Shown here one piece after another: positions 28,659 through 38,700 of a stretch of 64,000 nucleotides of DNA. Position numbers and translations under genes: made by a program. The DNA lies in NCBI RefSeq assembly GCF_004358445.1, contig NZ_CP037951.1:1227501-1291500 (forward strand), written 5' to 3'. The stretch's first letter is position 1. Each line of letters opens with the position of its first letter. This stretch comes from Parashewanella tropica. Its GTDB lineage: Bacteria > Pseudomonadota > Gammaproteobacteria > Enterobacterales > Shewanellaceae. The notes under the pieces were generated by a model. That model was not told the origin of the DNA, searched no databases, and worked only from the letters and a program-made list of their open reading frames with translations.

Positions 28659-29213
28659 ATGAAAAAGTACTTAATTTTAATCATGGCGTTGATGTTAACG
28701 GCATGTAGCTCGACTCGTGGAAATTGGGATTACAATCCCAAAGTGGATTTTAGCCAATACAAAACGTTTGCATGGGTTAATAAGAGAGCGGGTGAAGAAG
28801 GTTATCAGTTAGATGGCTTAATGAGTCAGCGTATTCATCACGCAGTTAATGAGCAGTTACAAGCGAAAGGATTGACGAAAGTAAATAAGCAATCGGCTGA
28901 TGTTTTAGTGAACTATATCACTCAGAAAGAAAAGAAGTTTGATGTAGATACTTTCCACTCGAATTTTGGTTATTTTCCATATACTCGTAATTGGTGGTGG
29001 GGAGGAACAGGCTCAACCACGACTCATGTTAGGGAATACAAAGTCGGTACGCTATTTATCGATCTTGTTGATAATAAAACCGGTGAGTTAATTTGGCGTG
29101 GTTCTAGTCGAGATATTATTCGCAACTACAAAACACCAGAGAAGAAGACTGAGAATATCAATAAAATGGTTGGTGACATTTTATCGAATTTCCCTCCTAA
29201 ACCTGAGAAGTAG
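28659..29213 (+). CDS. DUF4136 lipoprotein
   Basis: 184 residues with a lipoprotein signal (MKKYLILIMALMLTAC, lipid on Cys16). The mature protein has the DUF4136 pattern: NYNPKVDFSQYKTFAWV-like start, SADVLVNYITQKE, then GTLFIDLVDNKTGELIWRGS. Ser/Thr after the Cys suggests outer-membrane sorting. Function unknown. GGAGGAG precedes the ATG. It is divergent from the Fur-controlled gene but 118 bases away from that Fur box. Confidence 0.88.
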   Translation: MKKYLILIMALMLTACSSTRGNWDYNPKVDFSQYKTFAWVNKRAGEEGYQLDGLMSQRIHHAVNEQLQAKGLTKVNKQSADVLVNYITQKEKKFDVDTFHSNFGYFPYTRNWWWGGTGSTTTHVREYKVGTLFIDLVDNKTGELIWRGSSRDIIRNYKTPEKKTENINKMVGDILSNFPPKPEK

Positions 29214-29296
29214 CTGTTCAAAAAGAGTTTTCGACTTTTTTTAAATCCAAATAATCGGTAGAGTGTTGTCATTATTTTAAGCGATGACACCACTCT

Positions 29297-30322
29297 ATGA
29301 TTGATCTTAGAAGCGATACCGTTACCCAACCCACTCAAGCTATGCGTGAAGCCATGGCGAACGCCAAAGTCGGTGACGATGTTTTTGGCGATGATCCAAC
29401 TGTTAATGAACTTCAAGAGTTAGCCGCAGACATGTTTGGCTTTGATTCTGCGTTGTTTACTTCATCTGGCACTCAGGCTAATTTATTGGCATTAATGAGT
29501 CATTGTGAACGGGGGGATGAGTATCTTTGTGGTCAGCAAGCCCATAATTATAAATTTGAAGGTGGTGGAGCAGCAGTTTTAGGCAGTATTCAGCCTCAAC
29601 CATTAGCCAATCAGCTTGATGGTACTATCGATTTAGATGACGCTAAAGCGGCTATTAAACCCGATGATTTTCACTTTGCTCGCACTAAGTTATTAAGTTT
29701 AGAAAATACCATAGGTGGTATTGTCTTACCTCAAGAGTATTTGGCTAAAGCTCAAGCTTTCGCGTTCAATCATGGTTTAAAAATTCACTTAGATGGCGCT
29801 AGAGTGGCTAATGCTGCAGTTGCCCAAAATTTATCGATTAATGCCATCACCGATCATTTCGATTCTGTTTCTATTTGTTTATCCAAGGGCTTGTGCGCTC
29901 CTGTAGGTTCTCTACTCTTAGGTTCAGAAGATCTGATCGGCCGAGCAAGGCGCTGGAGAAAAGTCTTAGGTGGCGGAATGCGTCAAGCTGGAATATTAGC
30001 GGCGGCAGCAAGATTGGCGCTGACTGAACAAGTTGATAGATTGGCGGAAGACCATGAAAATGCACAGTTATTGTTAACAGAGCTGTCCACTATTGAAGAG
30101 CTGTCAATCGATAGTGAGCAAGTACAAACCAATATGATGTTTGTTGATTTACCAAAACACATAAACCCCAAGGAAATGGCTCATATATTAAAACAGCAAG
30201 GAATATTAATTTACCCTTCTCAACATTTAAGGCTAGTTACTCATAAAGATATAAATCAACAAGACATTCATAAAGCTGTCATCGTCATCAAGGATTTTAT
30301 AAAAAAATCGTATAACAGGTAA
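29297..30322 (+). CDS. ltaE: Low-specificity L-threonine aldolase
   Basis: PLP enzyme that cleaves L-threonine or L-allo-threonine to glycine and acetaldehyde. N-terminus IDLRSDTVTQPT with VGDDVFGDDPTVNELQ; the PLP lysine is in SVSICLSKGLCAPVGSLL; HLDGARVANA precedes it. 341 residues, normal. Two bases separate it from the acetyltransferase gene, suggesting co-transcription. Confidence 0.95.
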   Translation: MIDLRSDTVTQPTQAMREAMANAKVGDDVFGDDPTVNELQELAADMFGFDSALFTSSGTQANLLALMSHCERGDEYLCGQQAHNYKFEGGGAAVLGSIQPQPLANQLDGTIDLDDAKAAIKPDDFHFARTKLLSLENTIGGIVLPQEYLAKAQAFAFNHGLKIHLDGARVANAAVAQNLSINAITDHFDSVSICLSKGLCAPVGSLLLGSEDLIGRARRWRKVLGGGMRQAGILAAAARLALTEQVDRLAEDHENAQLLLTELSTIEELSIDSEQVQTNMMFVDLPKHINPKEMAHILKQQGILIYPSQHLRLVTHKDINQQDIHKAVIVIKDFIKKSYNR

Positions 30323-30324
30323 AA

Positions 30325-30885
30325 GTGAGCATCATGATAATTCGTCAATTAACAAAACAGGATTTTCAAGATGTTATAGAGTTAGGTTGCTGTGTTCATG
30401 GTGAAGGTTACATAAATCAACAAGAGTTACATGACATCTATTCAAAGGGAATTAAAAACGGAATAAATCCTCATTTTGTGGCCTATAAAGATAAAGTATT
30501 GGTAGGTTTCCGATTAACTTATGCAGCTGGTCAATGGCCTTTGGATAGGTGGTGCTCTGAGGAAAAGTGGTCAATTAAGCCTAATGATGTCTGTTATTTC
30601 AAATGCAATACGGTAGCAGAAGAAGCGCGAGGTGAGGGGCTTGGAGGAAAGTTACTTGATGCTTCAATACAGGCCGTCAAAAAGCAAGGGGCTAAGGCGG
30701 GTATTTCTCATTTATGGAAGCAAAGTCCAAACAACTCAGCTGTGAAATACTTTTCTAAGGCGGGAGGAGTGTTAATCAAAGAGCATCCCAATCGTTGGAA
30801 TCGAGAGTTTAATCCAGATTATAACTGTGCTTTATGCCGTGGTGAGTGCCAGTGTACAGCTTGTGAAATGATTTTGATTTTTTGA
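30325..30885 (+). CDS. GNAT acetyltransferase with Cys-rich tail
   Basis: 186 residues from GTG 30325 (an ATG at 30334 is the alternative). The GNAT fold shows the acetyl-CoA loop in ARGEGLGGKLLDASIQAV (about 98-115) and a C-terminal NNSAVKYFSKAGG strand/helix. The last 20 residues add an unusual cluster, CALCRGECQCTACEM, with five Cys in a C-x2-C-x3-C-x-C-x2-C pattern, possibly metal-binding. Substrate unknown. Immediately after ltaE. Confidence 0.85.
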   Translation: MSIMIIRQLTKQDFQDVIELGCCVHGEGYINQQELHDIYSKGIKNGINPHFVAYKDKVLVGFRLTYAAGQWPLDRWCSEEKWSIKPNDVCYFKCNTVAEEARGEGLGGKLLDASIQAVKKQGAKAGISHLWKQSPNNSAVKYFSKAGGVLIKEHPNRWNREFNPDYNCALCRGECQCTACEMILIF

Positions 30886-30928
30886 CTATACTTCCTTTAT
30901 TACTCAAGGATGAGCTAAAGGTAAGTTT

Positions 30929-32119
30929 ATGTCAGTTGGTGGTAACTATTCTTCAAAAGTTTCTGAGCTCGTAACCCAAATTAAACAGGACAGTGATCCA
31001 AAGCTTAGACCCCAATCAGAATGGAGCCTAAATTACACGTCATCGAAAGGTGTTGAGGTAAAGAAAAGCTTTAAGGTTTCTCAAAGCGATACAGGTCAGT
31101 ACAGAGTTGATGATAAAAATACTGGCTACGTGGCTAGATTTTTAGCGTTTTTTTTTGGTCGTAGATCTACTGAAGCTCAGGACGTAGAGGTCAGTCTTAA
31201 TCTTCAACGCTATCAAGCTACGGTTATTCCTAACCAAAATGCTTATGAAGCTGATTTTGATGCGGGTTTAAATAATATCGCTAGTAGGATGGAGGGGTTT
31301 TTATCAAACATTGTCGGGCGGCAATATATGGAAGCGGCCCCTACTCGTACTCCTGTACAAGTAGCAGGAGCACAGCCTGGGGAACAGTTTGTTCTATCAC
31401 CTAAGCTTCAAGGATTTCGTCAATGGGCAATTCAGCATCAAGTTCAATTCAATGATGGTATAGCCGATCAGTTAAGTCACCAACCTAATCTTTCGCATTT
31501 AGGTAAGGCTGATGACATCAGGCATCTATTATTGTCAGCAGTGGATACAAGACCAAAAGTATTATCACCAGCAGAAGTAACTTGTTTAGATGCCGCGCAT
31601 AAATTAATACAACACGAAGGTCAGCAAGCAAATGGTATTCGCAATTGGGCAAGAGCAGTAAACTTAGAGGTTGATATCGCCTTGGCTAATAAAATAAGCT
31701 TGGATGTCAGAGCTAGAAATATTGGTGTGCCGGGGTATATTAAACAAGAACTGAATGATGTCATCAGGGGAAATGCCCCTCTTATGTATCATCAGGTTGC
31801 ACTACTTAATGCTTGCAGTCGAACCTATGCCTCAGAAGTAAGCAATGGCAATAAAATTGATGGGCACAAGCTTTATGTTGCAAAGGACTTTGTTCGAAAA
31901 ATAAAGCATGATGGTTATAAAATGACTGAGGATAATTTTGAAAAAATTGCTCAATCGAAAGGAGTTAAGGGGCGATGGGATTTGGGTTATGTTAAGCATT
32001 TGGTGAACAGTGCGCTTGAACATCCAGACAGGCCATTTACTACAGAGCAGGTGCAATGTTTGAAGGTTGCACAAGATGTAGTGAATCAACATTTGAGTCA
32101 ATTTAGGGCTGACCTATAG
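30929..32119 (+). CDS. Effector-like protein with three helical repeats
   Basis: 396 residues, not recognised. AAAGG lies six bases before the ATG. The first ~150 residues are polar, with a short basic/aromatic patch (ARFLAFFFGRRS near 69-80). From about 160 to the end there are three imperfect units of about 75-85 residues. Each ends in a similar pair of helices: DDIRHLLLSAV then EVTCLDAAHKLI; GYIKQELNDVI then QVALLNACSRTY; GYVKHLVNSAL then QVQCLKVAQDVV. No signal peptide or catalytic motif. It resembles repeat-scaffold effectors, but that is inference. Confidence 0.65.
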   Translation: MSVGGNYSSKVSELVTQIKQDSDPKLRPQSEWSLNYTSSKGVEVKKSFKVSQSDTGQYRVDDKNTGYVARFLAFFFGRRSTEAQDVEVSLNLQRYQATVIPNQNAYEADFDAGLNNIASRMEGFLSNIVGRQYMEAAPTRTPVQVAGAQPGEQFVLSPKLQGFRQWAIQHQVQFNDGIADQLSHQPNLSHLGKADDIRHLLLSAVDTRPKVLSPAEVTCLDAAHKLIQHEGQQANGIRNWARAVNLEVDIALANKISLDVRARNIGVPGYIKQELNDVIRGNAPLMYHQVALLNACSRTYASEVSNGNKIDGHKLYVAKDFVRKIKHDGYKMTEDNFEKIAQSKGVKGRWDLGYVKHLVNSALEHPDRPFTTEQVQCLKVAQDVVNQHLSQFRADL

Positions 32120-32144
32120 TTTTGTATTGCTTCTTTAAACTTGT

Positions 32145-33512
32145 ATGATTGGCTTATTCGGTTCTTCCAAGAATGAGTCAAGGATGTACGACCCATTAGT
32201 TAACACGTCACCATTTCAACAAGAGTTTGCTCAAAGCTATTGGGCAAACTCAGTTCCTTTAGGTACAGCACAAGATTCACTTCAACAATCCATTCAAACA
32301 GACATTGCCATTATTGGTGGTGGTTACACTGGTTTAATGACGGCTTACTATCTCGCTATTGAGCAAGGTATTGACTGTATTGTAATTGAAGCCAATCAAG
32401 TTGGTTTTGGAGCCAGTGCTCGAAACGCAGGGTTCGTGCTAAAAGGCTCTGGACGCTTGAGTTATCCGCAGATGGCTAAACGCTGGGATTTGTCAGTAGC
32501 CAAAGGAATTTTTAATGAATTCTCTGAAGCTGTTGAGCGTGTTGATGCATTGATATCGGATCATCATATTGATTGTGATAGACAAGAAAATGGTTACCTA
32601 AAAATCGCCCATAGTCCGAAAGCGATGCAGCAATTAGAGTCTGCTAATGAATACATGCAGCGCCACTTTGGTAGTGATTCTCAGATCTTGTCAAAACAAG
32701 TGCTTTTTGATGAATACATGCATCACCAACAAGCACATGGCGCTTTGCGTATTCAACAAGGTTTTGGCATTCACCCTCTTAAATTATTACTGGGTTATAA
32801 GAAGTTAGTTCAATCAGTTGGCGTGCCTATTTACGAAAATTCGTGTGTTGAAGATTGGATAGAAGAGCAAGGTCGGCATAGATTGATCACTAACCAAGGA
32901 GAAGTCATAGCAAACAAAGTTGTTTGTTGTGGTAATGCCTATCTACCAAAAAGGTTTAATTCTCAAATTGATAACAAATTTTTGCCGATTCTGAGTAATG
33001 TGATCGTTACTGAGCCTTTGAGTAACAACATTCTTGAAGCCGCGGGATTAAAAACTCGTCAAGTGGTGATGGATACCCGAATTCTCAAGTATTACTACCG
33101 TCTATTACCCGACAACCGTTTATTATTTGGTGGTCGTGGTGCGGTTTGGGGAAAAGATGCTGCAAATCCTAAATACGGTCAAAGGCTGAAGCGAGCGTTA
33201 AACAGTGCCTTTCCTGCTTTGAGCAATAGTAAAGTCGATTTTAATTGGACGGGATGGATTGCGGCAGCCTTTGACGATATGCCCCATATTTTTGAAAAAA
33301 ATGGCGTTGGGTATTCACTGGGGTATTGTGGTTCTGGAGTCGCGTACAGCGCTCAAGCAGGCTATCGGTTGGCACAATCGATAGCAGGGCAACCAGTACC
33401 TGATTTGCCTTTGTATTCCTCTCCGTTACCAAGTGTGCCATTCAGTCGTTTTCGACGCTGGGGACAATGGGCTTATTACCATTATGGCTGCATGAAAGAT
33501 TCAATTTTATAG
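32145..33512 (+). CDS. FAD-dependent oxidoreductase (DAO family)
   Basis: 455 residues with the FAD-binding motif DIAIIGGGYTGLMTAYYLA near residue 50 and a VIEANQVGFGASARNAGF block, typical of amino-acid/polyamine oxidoreductases such as PuuB/OrdL. A second ATG at 32184 could be the true start; neither has a good ribosome-binding site. No polyamine or aldehyde dehydrogenase genes lie nearby, so the substrate is open. Convergent with nhaC. Confidence 0.88.
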   Translation: MIGLFGSSKNESRMYDPLVNTSPFQQEFAQSYWANSVPLGTAQDSLQQSIQTDIAIIGGGYTGLMTAYYLAIEQGIDCIVIEANQVGFGASARNAGFVLKGSGRLSYPQMAKRWDLSVAKGIFNEFSEAVERVDALISDHHIDCDRQENGYLKIAHSPKAMQQLESANEYMQRHFGSDSQILSKQVLFDEYMHHQQAHGALRIQQGFGIHPLKLLLGYKKLVQSVGVPIYENSCVEDWIEEQGRHRLITNQGEVIANKVVCCGNAYLPKRFNSQIDNKFLPILSNVIVTEPLSNNILEAAGLKTRQVVMDTRILKYYYRLLPDNRLLFGGRGAVWGKDAANPKYGQRLKRALNSAFPALSNSKVDFNWTGWIAAAFDDMPHIFEKNGVGYSLGYCGSGVAYSAQAGYRLAQSIAGQPVPDLPLYSSPLPSVPFSRFRRWGQWAYYHYGCMKDSIL

Positions 33513-33520
33513 ATACAAAC

Positions 33521-33545
33521 AAAAAAGGAGCCGAGGCTCCCTTTT
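33521..33545. terminator. Bidirectional terminator
   Basis: AAAAAA then GGAGCC-GA-GGCTCC (33527-33540), then CTTTT. It lies between the convergent oxidoreductase and nhaC genes and can act both ways. Confidence 0.8.
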
Positions 33546-33550
33546 ATCAT

Positions 33551-35002
33551 TTAAGCAGTCGCTTCGTGCTCTAAAGGCTCAATCTTGAACTTAAAGTAAG
33601 CGTAAGTGCCACTTACTAATGGGCAAATCAAGTTAAAGAAAGCAAAAGGTAGGTAGGCTAAGGTTGCTACGCCCAGTGTACTTGCCATAAAGGCACCACA
33701 AGTATTCCATGGCACTAACGGGCTGGTGATCGTGGCAGAGTCTTCTAGAGTACGACTTAAATTCACAGGTGCTAAATCGTGTTTTGGATATTCAAGTTTC
33801 AGCATTCTTCCCGGCAATAGGATTGCGATGTATTGGTCACCACAAACCACGTTGGCTCCAATACCACAGCCTAAAGTGGCAATGATCAGGCTTGAACTAC
33901 CACGAACAGCTTTAAGTACGCCTTCAAGTAATCGAGCTAACAAGCCAGTTACTTCCATTACGCCGCCAAATGCCATCGCACATAAAATCAACCAAACAGT
34001 CGTTACCATGCTACTCATACCACCACGACTAAGCAGGCTATCTAAAACTGAGTCTCCAGTGTTCGAAGTGTAGCCATCAAACATAGCAATCCAAATACCT
34101 TTGATGATTGCTACAACACTAGGTAATGAGTCGTCATTAACAAACTTAATGATGGCATCGTACTGAAATAACGCAGCACAAACGGCACCTGCTAGTGTAC
34201 CAATAATGACGGTTGGAAATGCTGGCACTTTTTTATAAGCCAAGCCAAGCACAACCAAAAGAGGAAGCAATAACAATGGACTAGGGGCAAATTCTTGTTG
34301 CAGAACTTCCATACTGGTAGAAAGGTTAGATGAAAATTGCGAAGTATCGGTGTTTAATCCAATAATGAAAAACAGCACTAGCGCAATAATAATACTCGGT
34401 ACGGTTGTCCAAGTCATATGGCGAATATGGCTGAAAATATCGGTACCGGCAACAGCAGGAGCGAGGTTAGTCGTGTCTGAAAGTGGTGACATTTTATCAC
34501 CAAAATAAGCACCACTGATGATAGCACCTGCGGTAATTTCAACACTTAGTCCCATAGCGCCAGCAATGCCGATTAAGGCGATACCTAAGGTACCTGCAAC
34601 AGTCCATGAGCTGCCAATACTCAGGGCGATAACTGCACATAAGATACAGCAAGCGGCATAAAAATATGTGGGACTTAGGATCTGCATTCCATAATAAATC
34701 ATGGTTGGTACAGTACCGGCTAAAATCCAAGTACCAATGAGTGAACCTACACTAAATAAAATGAGTAAGGCTGGGGTGGCTACACTGATGCCCTCGATGA
34801 TCCCTTGTTCCATTTCTTTCCATGTAAAACCATTTTTTACACCAACAACGAGTGCGACACAGGCAGCAAGTATTAAGGCGATTTGGTTTGCACCAGATGA
34901 ACTATCAGATGAAAAAAGATATACCGATGCCATTAACATGCATATAAGTGCAAAAACAGGCAATAGCGCATCCAGCGAAGAGGCTGGTTTATGTTGTGAC
35001 AT
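33551..35002 (-). CDS. nhaC: NhaC family Na+/H+ antiporter
   Basis: 483 residues with about eleven to twelve membrane spans, matching the NhaC family. Recognisable blocks: SGAYFGDKMSPLSDTTNLAPAVAGTD, a conserved pore region, and SLIIATLGCGIGANVVCGDQ and DSATITSPLVPWNTCGAFMA in the C-terminal half. It exchanges cytoplasmic Na+ for H+, as suits a marine cell; some homologues act on organic substrates such as malate/lactate. Monocistronic. Confidence 0.9.
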   Translation of the reverse strand: MSQHKPASSLDALLPVFALICMLMASVYLFSSDSSSGANQIALILAACVALVVGVKNGFTWKEMEQGIIEGISVATPALLILFSVGSLIGTWILAGTVPTMIYYGMQILSPTYFYAACCILCAVIALSIGSSWTVAGTLGIALIGIAGAMGLSVEITAGAIISGAYFGDKMSPLSDTTNLAPAVAGTDIFSHIRHMTWTTVPSIIIALVLFFIIGLNTDTSQFSSNLSTSMEVLQQEFAPSPLLLLPLLVVLGLAYKKVPAFPTVIIGTLAGAVCAALFQYDAIIKFVNDDSLPSVVAIIKGIWIAMFDGYTSNTGDSVLDSLLSRGGMSSMVTTVWLILCAMAFGGVMEVTGLLARLLEGVLKAVRGSSSLIIATLGCGIGANVVCGDQYIAILLPGRMLKLEYPKHDLAPVNLSRTLEDSATITSPLVPWNTCGAFMASTLGVATLAYLPFAFFNLICPLVSGTYAYFKFKIEPLEHEATA

Positions 35003-35213
35003 TATTCAGTTTCCTTGAAACTTTATTTTTTTATCGTTTGGCTAAATCGTGACATAAATCACATGGCTTTGTCGAATTGGATTTTGTTAAATCTACAGTG
35101 AATTAAAAATTGTATCAGCTGAGGGAAATATTACTGTGAGCAGGGCTTGTATTTTTGATTCTGACTAAATCGGTCTTAAGCTAGATAAATGGAATGATTG
35201 TGCTGAACACAAT

Positions 35214-35237
35214 GGTGATCAACTTAAGTTGACCACC
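35214..35237. repeat. Palindrome downstream of yggX
   Basis: GGTGATCAACTT followed directly by AAGTTGACCACC: 12 bp with one mismatch, containing the 14-bp perfect palindrome TCAACTTAAGTTGA. It may be the mutY-yggX terminator hairpin (no T-run) or a protein-binding site. The rest of 35003-35252 shows nothing else. Confidence 0.4.
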
Positions 35238-35252
35238 GTTATAAAATGGTAA

Positions 35253-35525
35253 TTATTTATCCTCTGGTACATAGCCTTCGATTTTGACTTCTTTACCTTC
35301 AAATAAAAATTCAACCATGTTTTTTTCTAGTAGTTGGCGATCATCAGCATTCATCATATTCAGCTTATGTTCGTTGATCAGCATGGTTTGTTTCTTTTGC
35401 CAAAGTCCCCAAGCTTCTTTACTGATGTTATCAAAAATACGCTTGCCAATTTCACCCGGATAAAGTTGAAAGTCTAGACCGTCAGCTTCTTTATTTAGAT
35501 ACACGCAATTTACTGTGCGAGCCAT
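35253..35525 (-). CDS. yggX: Fe(II)-trafficking protein YggX
   Basis: 90-residue cytoplasmic protein of the YggX family, linked to protection of Fe-S clusters from oxidation. Starts [19 protein letters not shown] and has [18 protein letters not shown]. Three bases downstream of mutY, the usual pair. Confidence 0.96.
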   Translation of the reverse strand: MARTVNCVYLNKEADGLDFQLYPGEIGKRIFDNISKEAWGLWQKKQTMLINEHKLNMMNADDRQLLEKNMVEFLFEGKEVKIEGYVPEDK

Positions 35526-35528
35526 ATT

Positions 35529-36605
35529 TTATTCCTCATCTTCTATCGATCTTACTTCGGCCAAGATCTTTTCTGTAGCCGCTGCTAGCCCAACTTTTTC
35601 AGGGGCGAATAAATTAAACCACATTTCTGAGTAACCACCTGAAACTAGAGGCTCCATTACTTGATTATGGTTATTGTCCAAGTCTACCAAAGAAGCACTA
35701 ATATCTAAATGATAGTGACTAAAGGTATGTCTAAACCCAGATAAGCTTTGAACACTACTAGGGAGTATTTTAGTCGTTTGTATGTATTGCTCTAATTCAG
35801 TAGCCGTTTCAAATTCAGGAAAGCACCATAGCCCACCCCAAATACCTTTTGATGGGCGTTGTTTCAGTAACACTTTTCCATTCTGCTTTAGTACTAAAAA
35901 ATGGGTGGCTTTAACTGGCTTTTCCGTTTTAGGTTTTTTACCCGGATAATTGGTTTGCTTTCCTTGCCGCTGTGCTTGACAGTCGAAAGCGACAGGACAT
36001 TGTTCACACTTAGGCTTGGAGCGCGTACAAATCATGGCGCCAATATCCATCATGGCCTGATTGTACTTTTGTATTTCTGACTTAGGCGTGTAGCGATCCG
36101 CAATTTCCCAAAGTTGGTTTTCAACGGTTTTCTTTCCTGGCCAACCTGAAATTGCGCCATGGCGAGCAAGCACTCGTTTTACGTTGCCATCTAAAATGGC
36201 ATGGTGCTGACCTAAAGATAAAGAAAGCACTGCACCAGCCGTTGAGCGACCAATACCAGGAAGACTTAACACATCATCAAAGGATTCAGGAAATTGACCT
36301 TGGTATCTATCACGAATAAGCTGAGCGGCTTTATGTAGATTTCTTGCTCTGGCGTAGTAACCGAGTCCAGTCCAATGATGGAGTACCTCGTCTTGTTCGG
36401 CATTAGCTAAGTCTAAAACACTGGGAAAGCTTGCCATGAATTTTTCAAAGTAGGGAATAACTGTAGCAACCTGAGTTTGCTGAAGCATGATTTCAGAAAT
36501 CCATACTTTATATGGGGTTTTACTCTGCTGCCAAGGTAAGGTTTTGCGTCCGTGAATGTCGTACCAATCGATGATACGATCTGAAAAAGAGGGTATTTTT
36601 GTCAT
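35529..36605 (-). CDS. mutY: A/G-specific adenine DNA glycosylase
   Basis: Removes adenine mispaired with 8-oxoguanine. The helix-hairpin-helix [14 protein letters not shown] with the catalytic Asp in [12 protein letters not shown], and the Cys cluster [17 protein letters not shown] for the 4Fe-4S centre, are intact. The C-terminal NUDIX-like domain ([10 protein letters not shown]) recognises 8-oxoG. I choose ATG 36605 (358 residues); the frame continues up to a TTG at 36632 with no supporting site. Confidence 0.95.
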   Translation of the reverse strand: MTKIPSFSDRIIDWYDIHGRKTLPWQQSKTPYKVWISEIMLQQTQVATVIPYFEKFMASFPSVLDLANAEQDEVLHHWTGLGYYARARNLHKAAQLIRDRYQGQFPESFDDVLSLPGIGRSTAGAVLSLSLGQHHAILDGNVKRVLARHGAISGWPGKKTVENQLWEIADRYTPKSEIQKYNQAMMDIGAMICTRSKPKCEQCPVAFDCQAQRQGKQTNYPGKKPKTEKPVKATHFLVLKQNGKVLLKQRPSKGIWGGLWCFPEFETATELEQYIQTTKILPSSVQSLSGFRHTFSHYHLDISASLVDLDNNHNQVMEPLVSGGYSEMWFNLFAPEKVGLAAATEKILAEVRSIEDEE

Positions 36606-36887
36606 GGCGGCAGTGTAATCGGCATCGATCAACTAAACAAGAGACTTGCACTGTTTTTCACTTTGTTGGTATAGCTAAATCAATACAATGTGGTCTCCAC
36701 AGAACCTCAAGAGTAGGCTGGCTTAAAAGAAATTTATGCTGCGTTAAATTGTCTCAACGTAGGATGACTATGTTTTCACCAATTAGCCTTGCCTAAATTC
36801 CTTTTAACTCCAGCTGAGTATGCCAATTTATATTGATTTAGCTATAATGCCTCATCTTTTATGATGCTGTAGATATTTGAGGCAATA

Positions 36888-37604
36888 ATGAGCGAAGTTA
36901 CCACCGCTGAATTTAATGAAGAAGGCAAGTACCTTCGTAAAGTTAGAAGCTTTGTATTACGTGAAGGTCGTTTGACCAAAGGGCAAGCACACGCTATTGA
37001 AACTCAATGGCCAACAATGGGATTAGATTACAGCCCTGAATCAATCGATTTAGAGTCTGTATTTGGTCGTGATGCTGATACGGTTCTTGAAATTGGTTTT
37101 GGCATGGGCGCTTCTTTAGTTGAAATGGCTGCTGCCGCTCCAGAGCAAAACTACATTGGTATTGAAGTACATCAACCGGGCGTTGGTGCTTGCTTGGCGA
37201 GTGCGGCAGAAGCAGAAGTGAAGAACCTTCGTGTATATCACCACGATGCGATTGAAGTGTTAGAAAATTCGATTGCAGACGGTTCATTAGCTCGCGTGCA
37301 ATTATTCTTCCCAGATCCTTGGCACAAAAAGCGTCATCACAAACGTCGTATTGTTCAAGCTGAATTTGTGCAATTACTAAGACGAAAGTTAAAAGTTGGC
37401 GGTGTATTCCACATGGCGACCGACTGGGAAAATTATGCAGAGCACATGCTAGAAGTTATGGATGCCGCTGAAGGTTACAAAAACCAATCTACAACTAATA
37501 ACTATGTTGAACGTCCAGAGCATCGTCCTTTAACTAAATTCGAAGCGCGTGGCCAAAGACTCGGTCACGGTGTTTGGGATCTTATGTTTGAAAAAATTAG
37601 TTAG
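36888..37604 (+). CDS. trmB: tRNA (guanine-46-N7)-methyltransferase
   Basis: SAM-dependent enzyme forming m7G46 in tRNA variable loops. The SAM motif is [28 protein letters not shown] and [17 protein letters not shown] are the family blocks, the second catalytic. 238 residues. Divergent from mutY, as in many gammaproteobacteria. Confidence 0.97.
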   Translation: MSEVTTAEFNEEGKYLRKVRSFVLREGRLTKGQAHAIETQWPTMGLDYSPESIDLESVFGRDADTVLEIGFGMGASLVEMAAAAPEQNYIGIEVHQPGVGACLASAAEAEVKNLRVYHHDAIEVLENSIADGSLARVQLFFPDPWHKKRHHKRRIVQAEFVQLLRRKLKVGGVFHMATDWENYAEHMLEVMDAAEGYKNQSTTNNYVERPEHRPLTKFEARGQRLGHGVWDLMFEKIS

Positions 37605-37613
37605 TCAATTTTT

Positions 37614-37650
37614 ACCAAGAGTTAGTAAATTTTGCTAACTCTTGGTTTTA
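37614..37650 (+). terminator. Rho-independent terminator of trmB
   Basis: Perfect 12-bp stem ACCAAGAGTTAG / CTAACTCTTGGT (37614-37625, 37635-37646) ending in a short T-run. Confidence 0.85.
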
Positions 37651-37776
37651 TCAATTTTATATCATTTCTCTACACTTCCTTCCTTTTATTGAAAATACCA
37701 TTTAAAACAATTGGTTATAATTTTTGGCACAGTTCCTGATATAGCTTGTTCAACTTAACGATAAAGGAACTTCACC

Positions 37777-38589
37777 ATGACTTTTGCTAAAACCACAACA
37801 GCGTTAATCATTGCTAGCTCATTCGTTACTTCTTCGGCACTGGCTCATGATGAACACCGTAAAGAATGTAATATTTCACTTAATTACGATATCTCAGCTT
37901 CAGCTAATGCTTTGACTATCACTGATAATGGAAATGAGCGATATCGTATTGTCGGTGACCGCTTATTTGTAAATGATAAACAAATCGCATTAGATGACAG
38001 TCAAAAACATCTTCTATCTGAATACCGCCAAGAGCTGGGAGAGCAAGTTCCTCAGGTTATTGAGTTAGTAAATGGCGCTGTCGAGTTAGCATCAGATGCT
38101 ATGGGATCAGCCCTTACTCCTCTTTTAGGTGAAGATGCCAGCGGTAAGTTGGAAGACGTTATGGAAAAGGTTCAAGAGCGCGTAGGAAAAGTGGCATACC
38201 AAGATGGCGATACTTATCACTTAGGTGCAACTGAATCGACAATTGAGCAAGCCTTTGACCATAACTTTGAAGAAGAAGTTGAAAGTGCCGTTAAAAGTTC
38301 AATTGGCAGTATTCTTATGAATGTAGGCGCTCAACTTATGTCATCGGATGGCGGCAGCTTTAGCGAAAAGCTAACTGCATTCGAGCAAAAAATGGAAAAC
38401 ATGGCACAAGAGATAGAAACCCGTGTTGAAGCGAGAGCAGCGGAGTTCGAACAAAAAGCTGACATGATGTGTGATAACTTCAAAGCGCTAGCGACGCTAG
38501 AGCAAGAGGTGAGAGTAGCTATTCCTGAGTTAAAAGCACTACCCGCTACGATTTACAATCAGAAGTCGAGCAAAGAACAAAGTATTTAA
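37777..38589 (+). CDS. yggN: DUF2884 family exported protein YggN
   Basis: 270 residues with a signal peptide (MTFAKTTTALIIASSFVTSSALA, cleavage near Ala23-His). The mature part, with NGNERYRIVGDRLFVNDKQI and the long helical QEIETRVEARAAEFEQKAD region, matches the DUF2884/YggN family. Periplasmic, function unknown. Its place after trmB-mutY-yggX agrees with enterobacterial order. Confidence 0.85.
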   Translation: MTFAKTTTALIIASSFVTSSALAHDEHRKECNISLNYDISASANALTITDNGNERYRIVGDRLFVNDKQIALDDSQKHLLSEYRQELGEQVPQVIELVNGAVELASDAMGSALTPLLGEDASGKLEDVMEKVQERVGKVAYQDGDTYHLGATESTIEQAFDHNFEEEVESAVKSSIGSILMNVGAQLMSSDGGSFSEKLTAFEQKMENMAQEIETRVEARAAEFEQKADMMCDNFKALATLEQEVRVAIPELKALPATIYNQKSSKEQSI

Positions 38590-38634
38590 GATCAGTTTCC
38601 TAACATTGTCTTCCCTTATCTCCTTGGAAGTTCA

Positions 38635-38658
38635 GGCGCACTAGTTGCGCCTTTTTTT
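38635..38658 (+). terminator. Rho-independent terminator of yggN
   Basis: GGCGCA-CTAGT-TGCGCC (38635-38651) followed by seven T. Confidence 0.88.
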
Positions 38659-38700
38659 ATGCTAAAGTATGTCAATTAATAATTGAGTGATGATTTTTCA

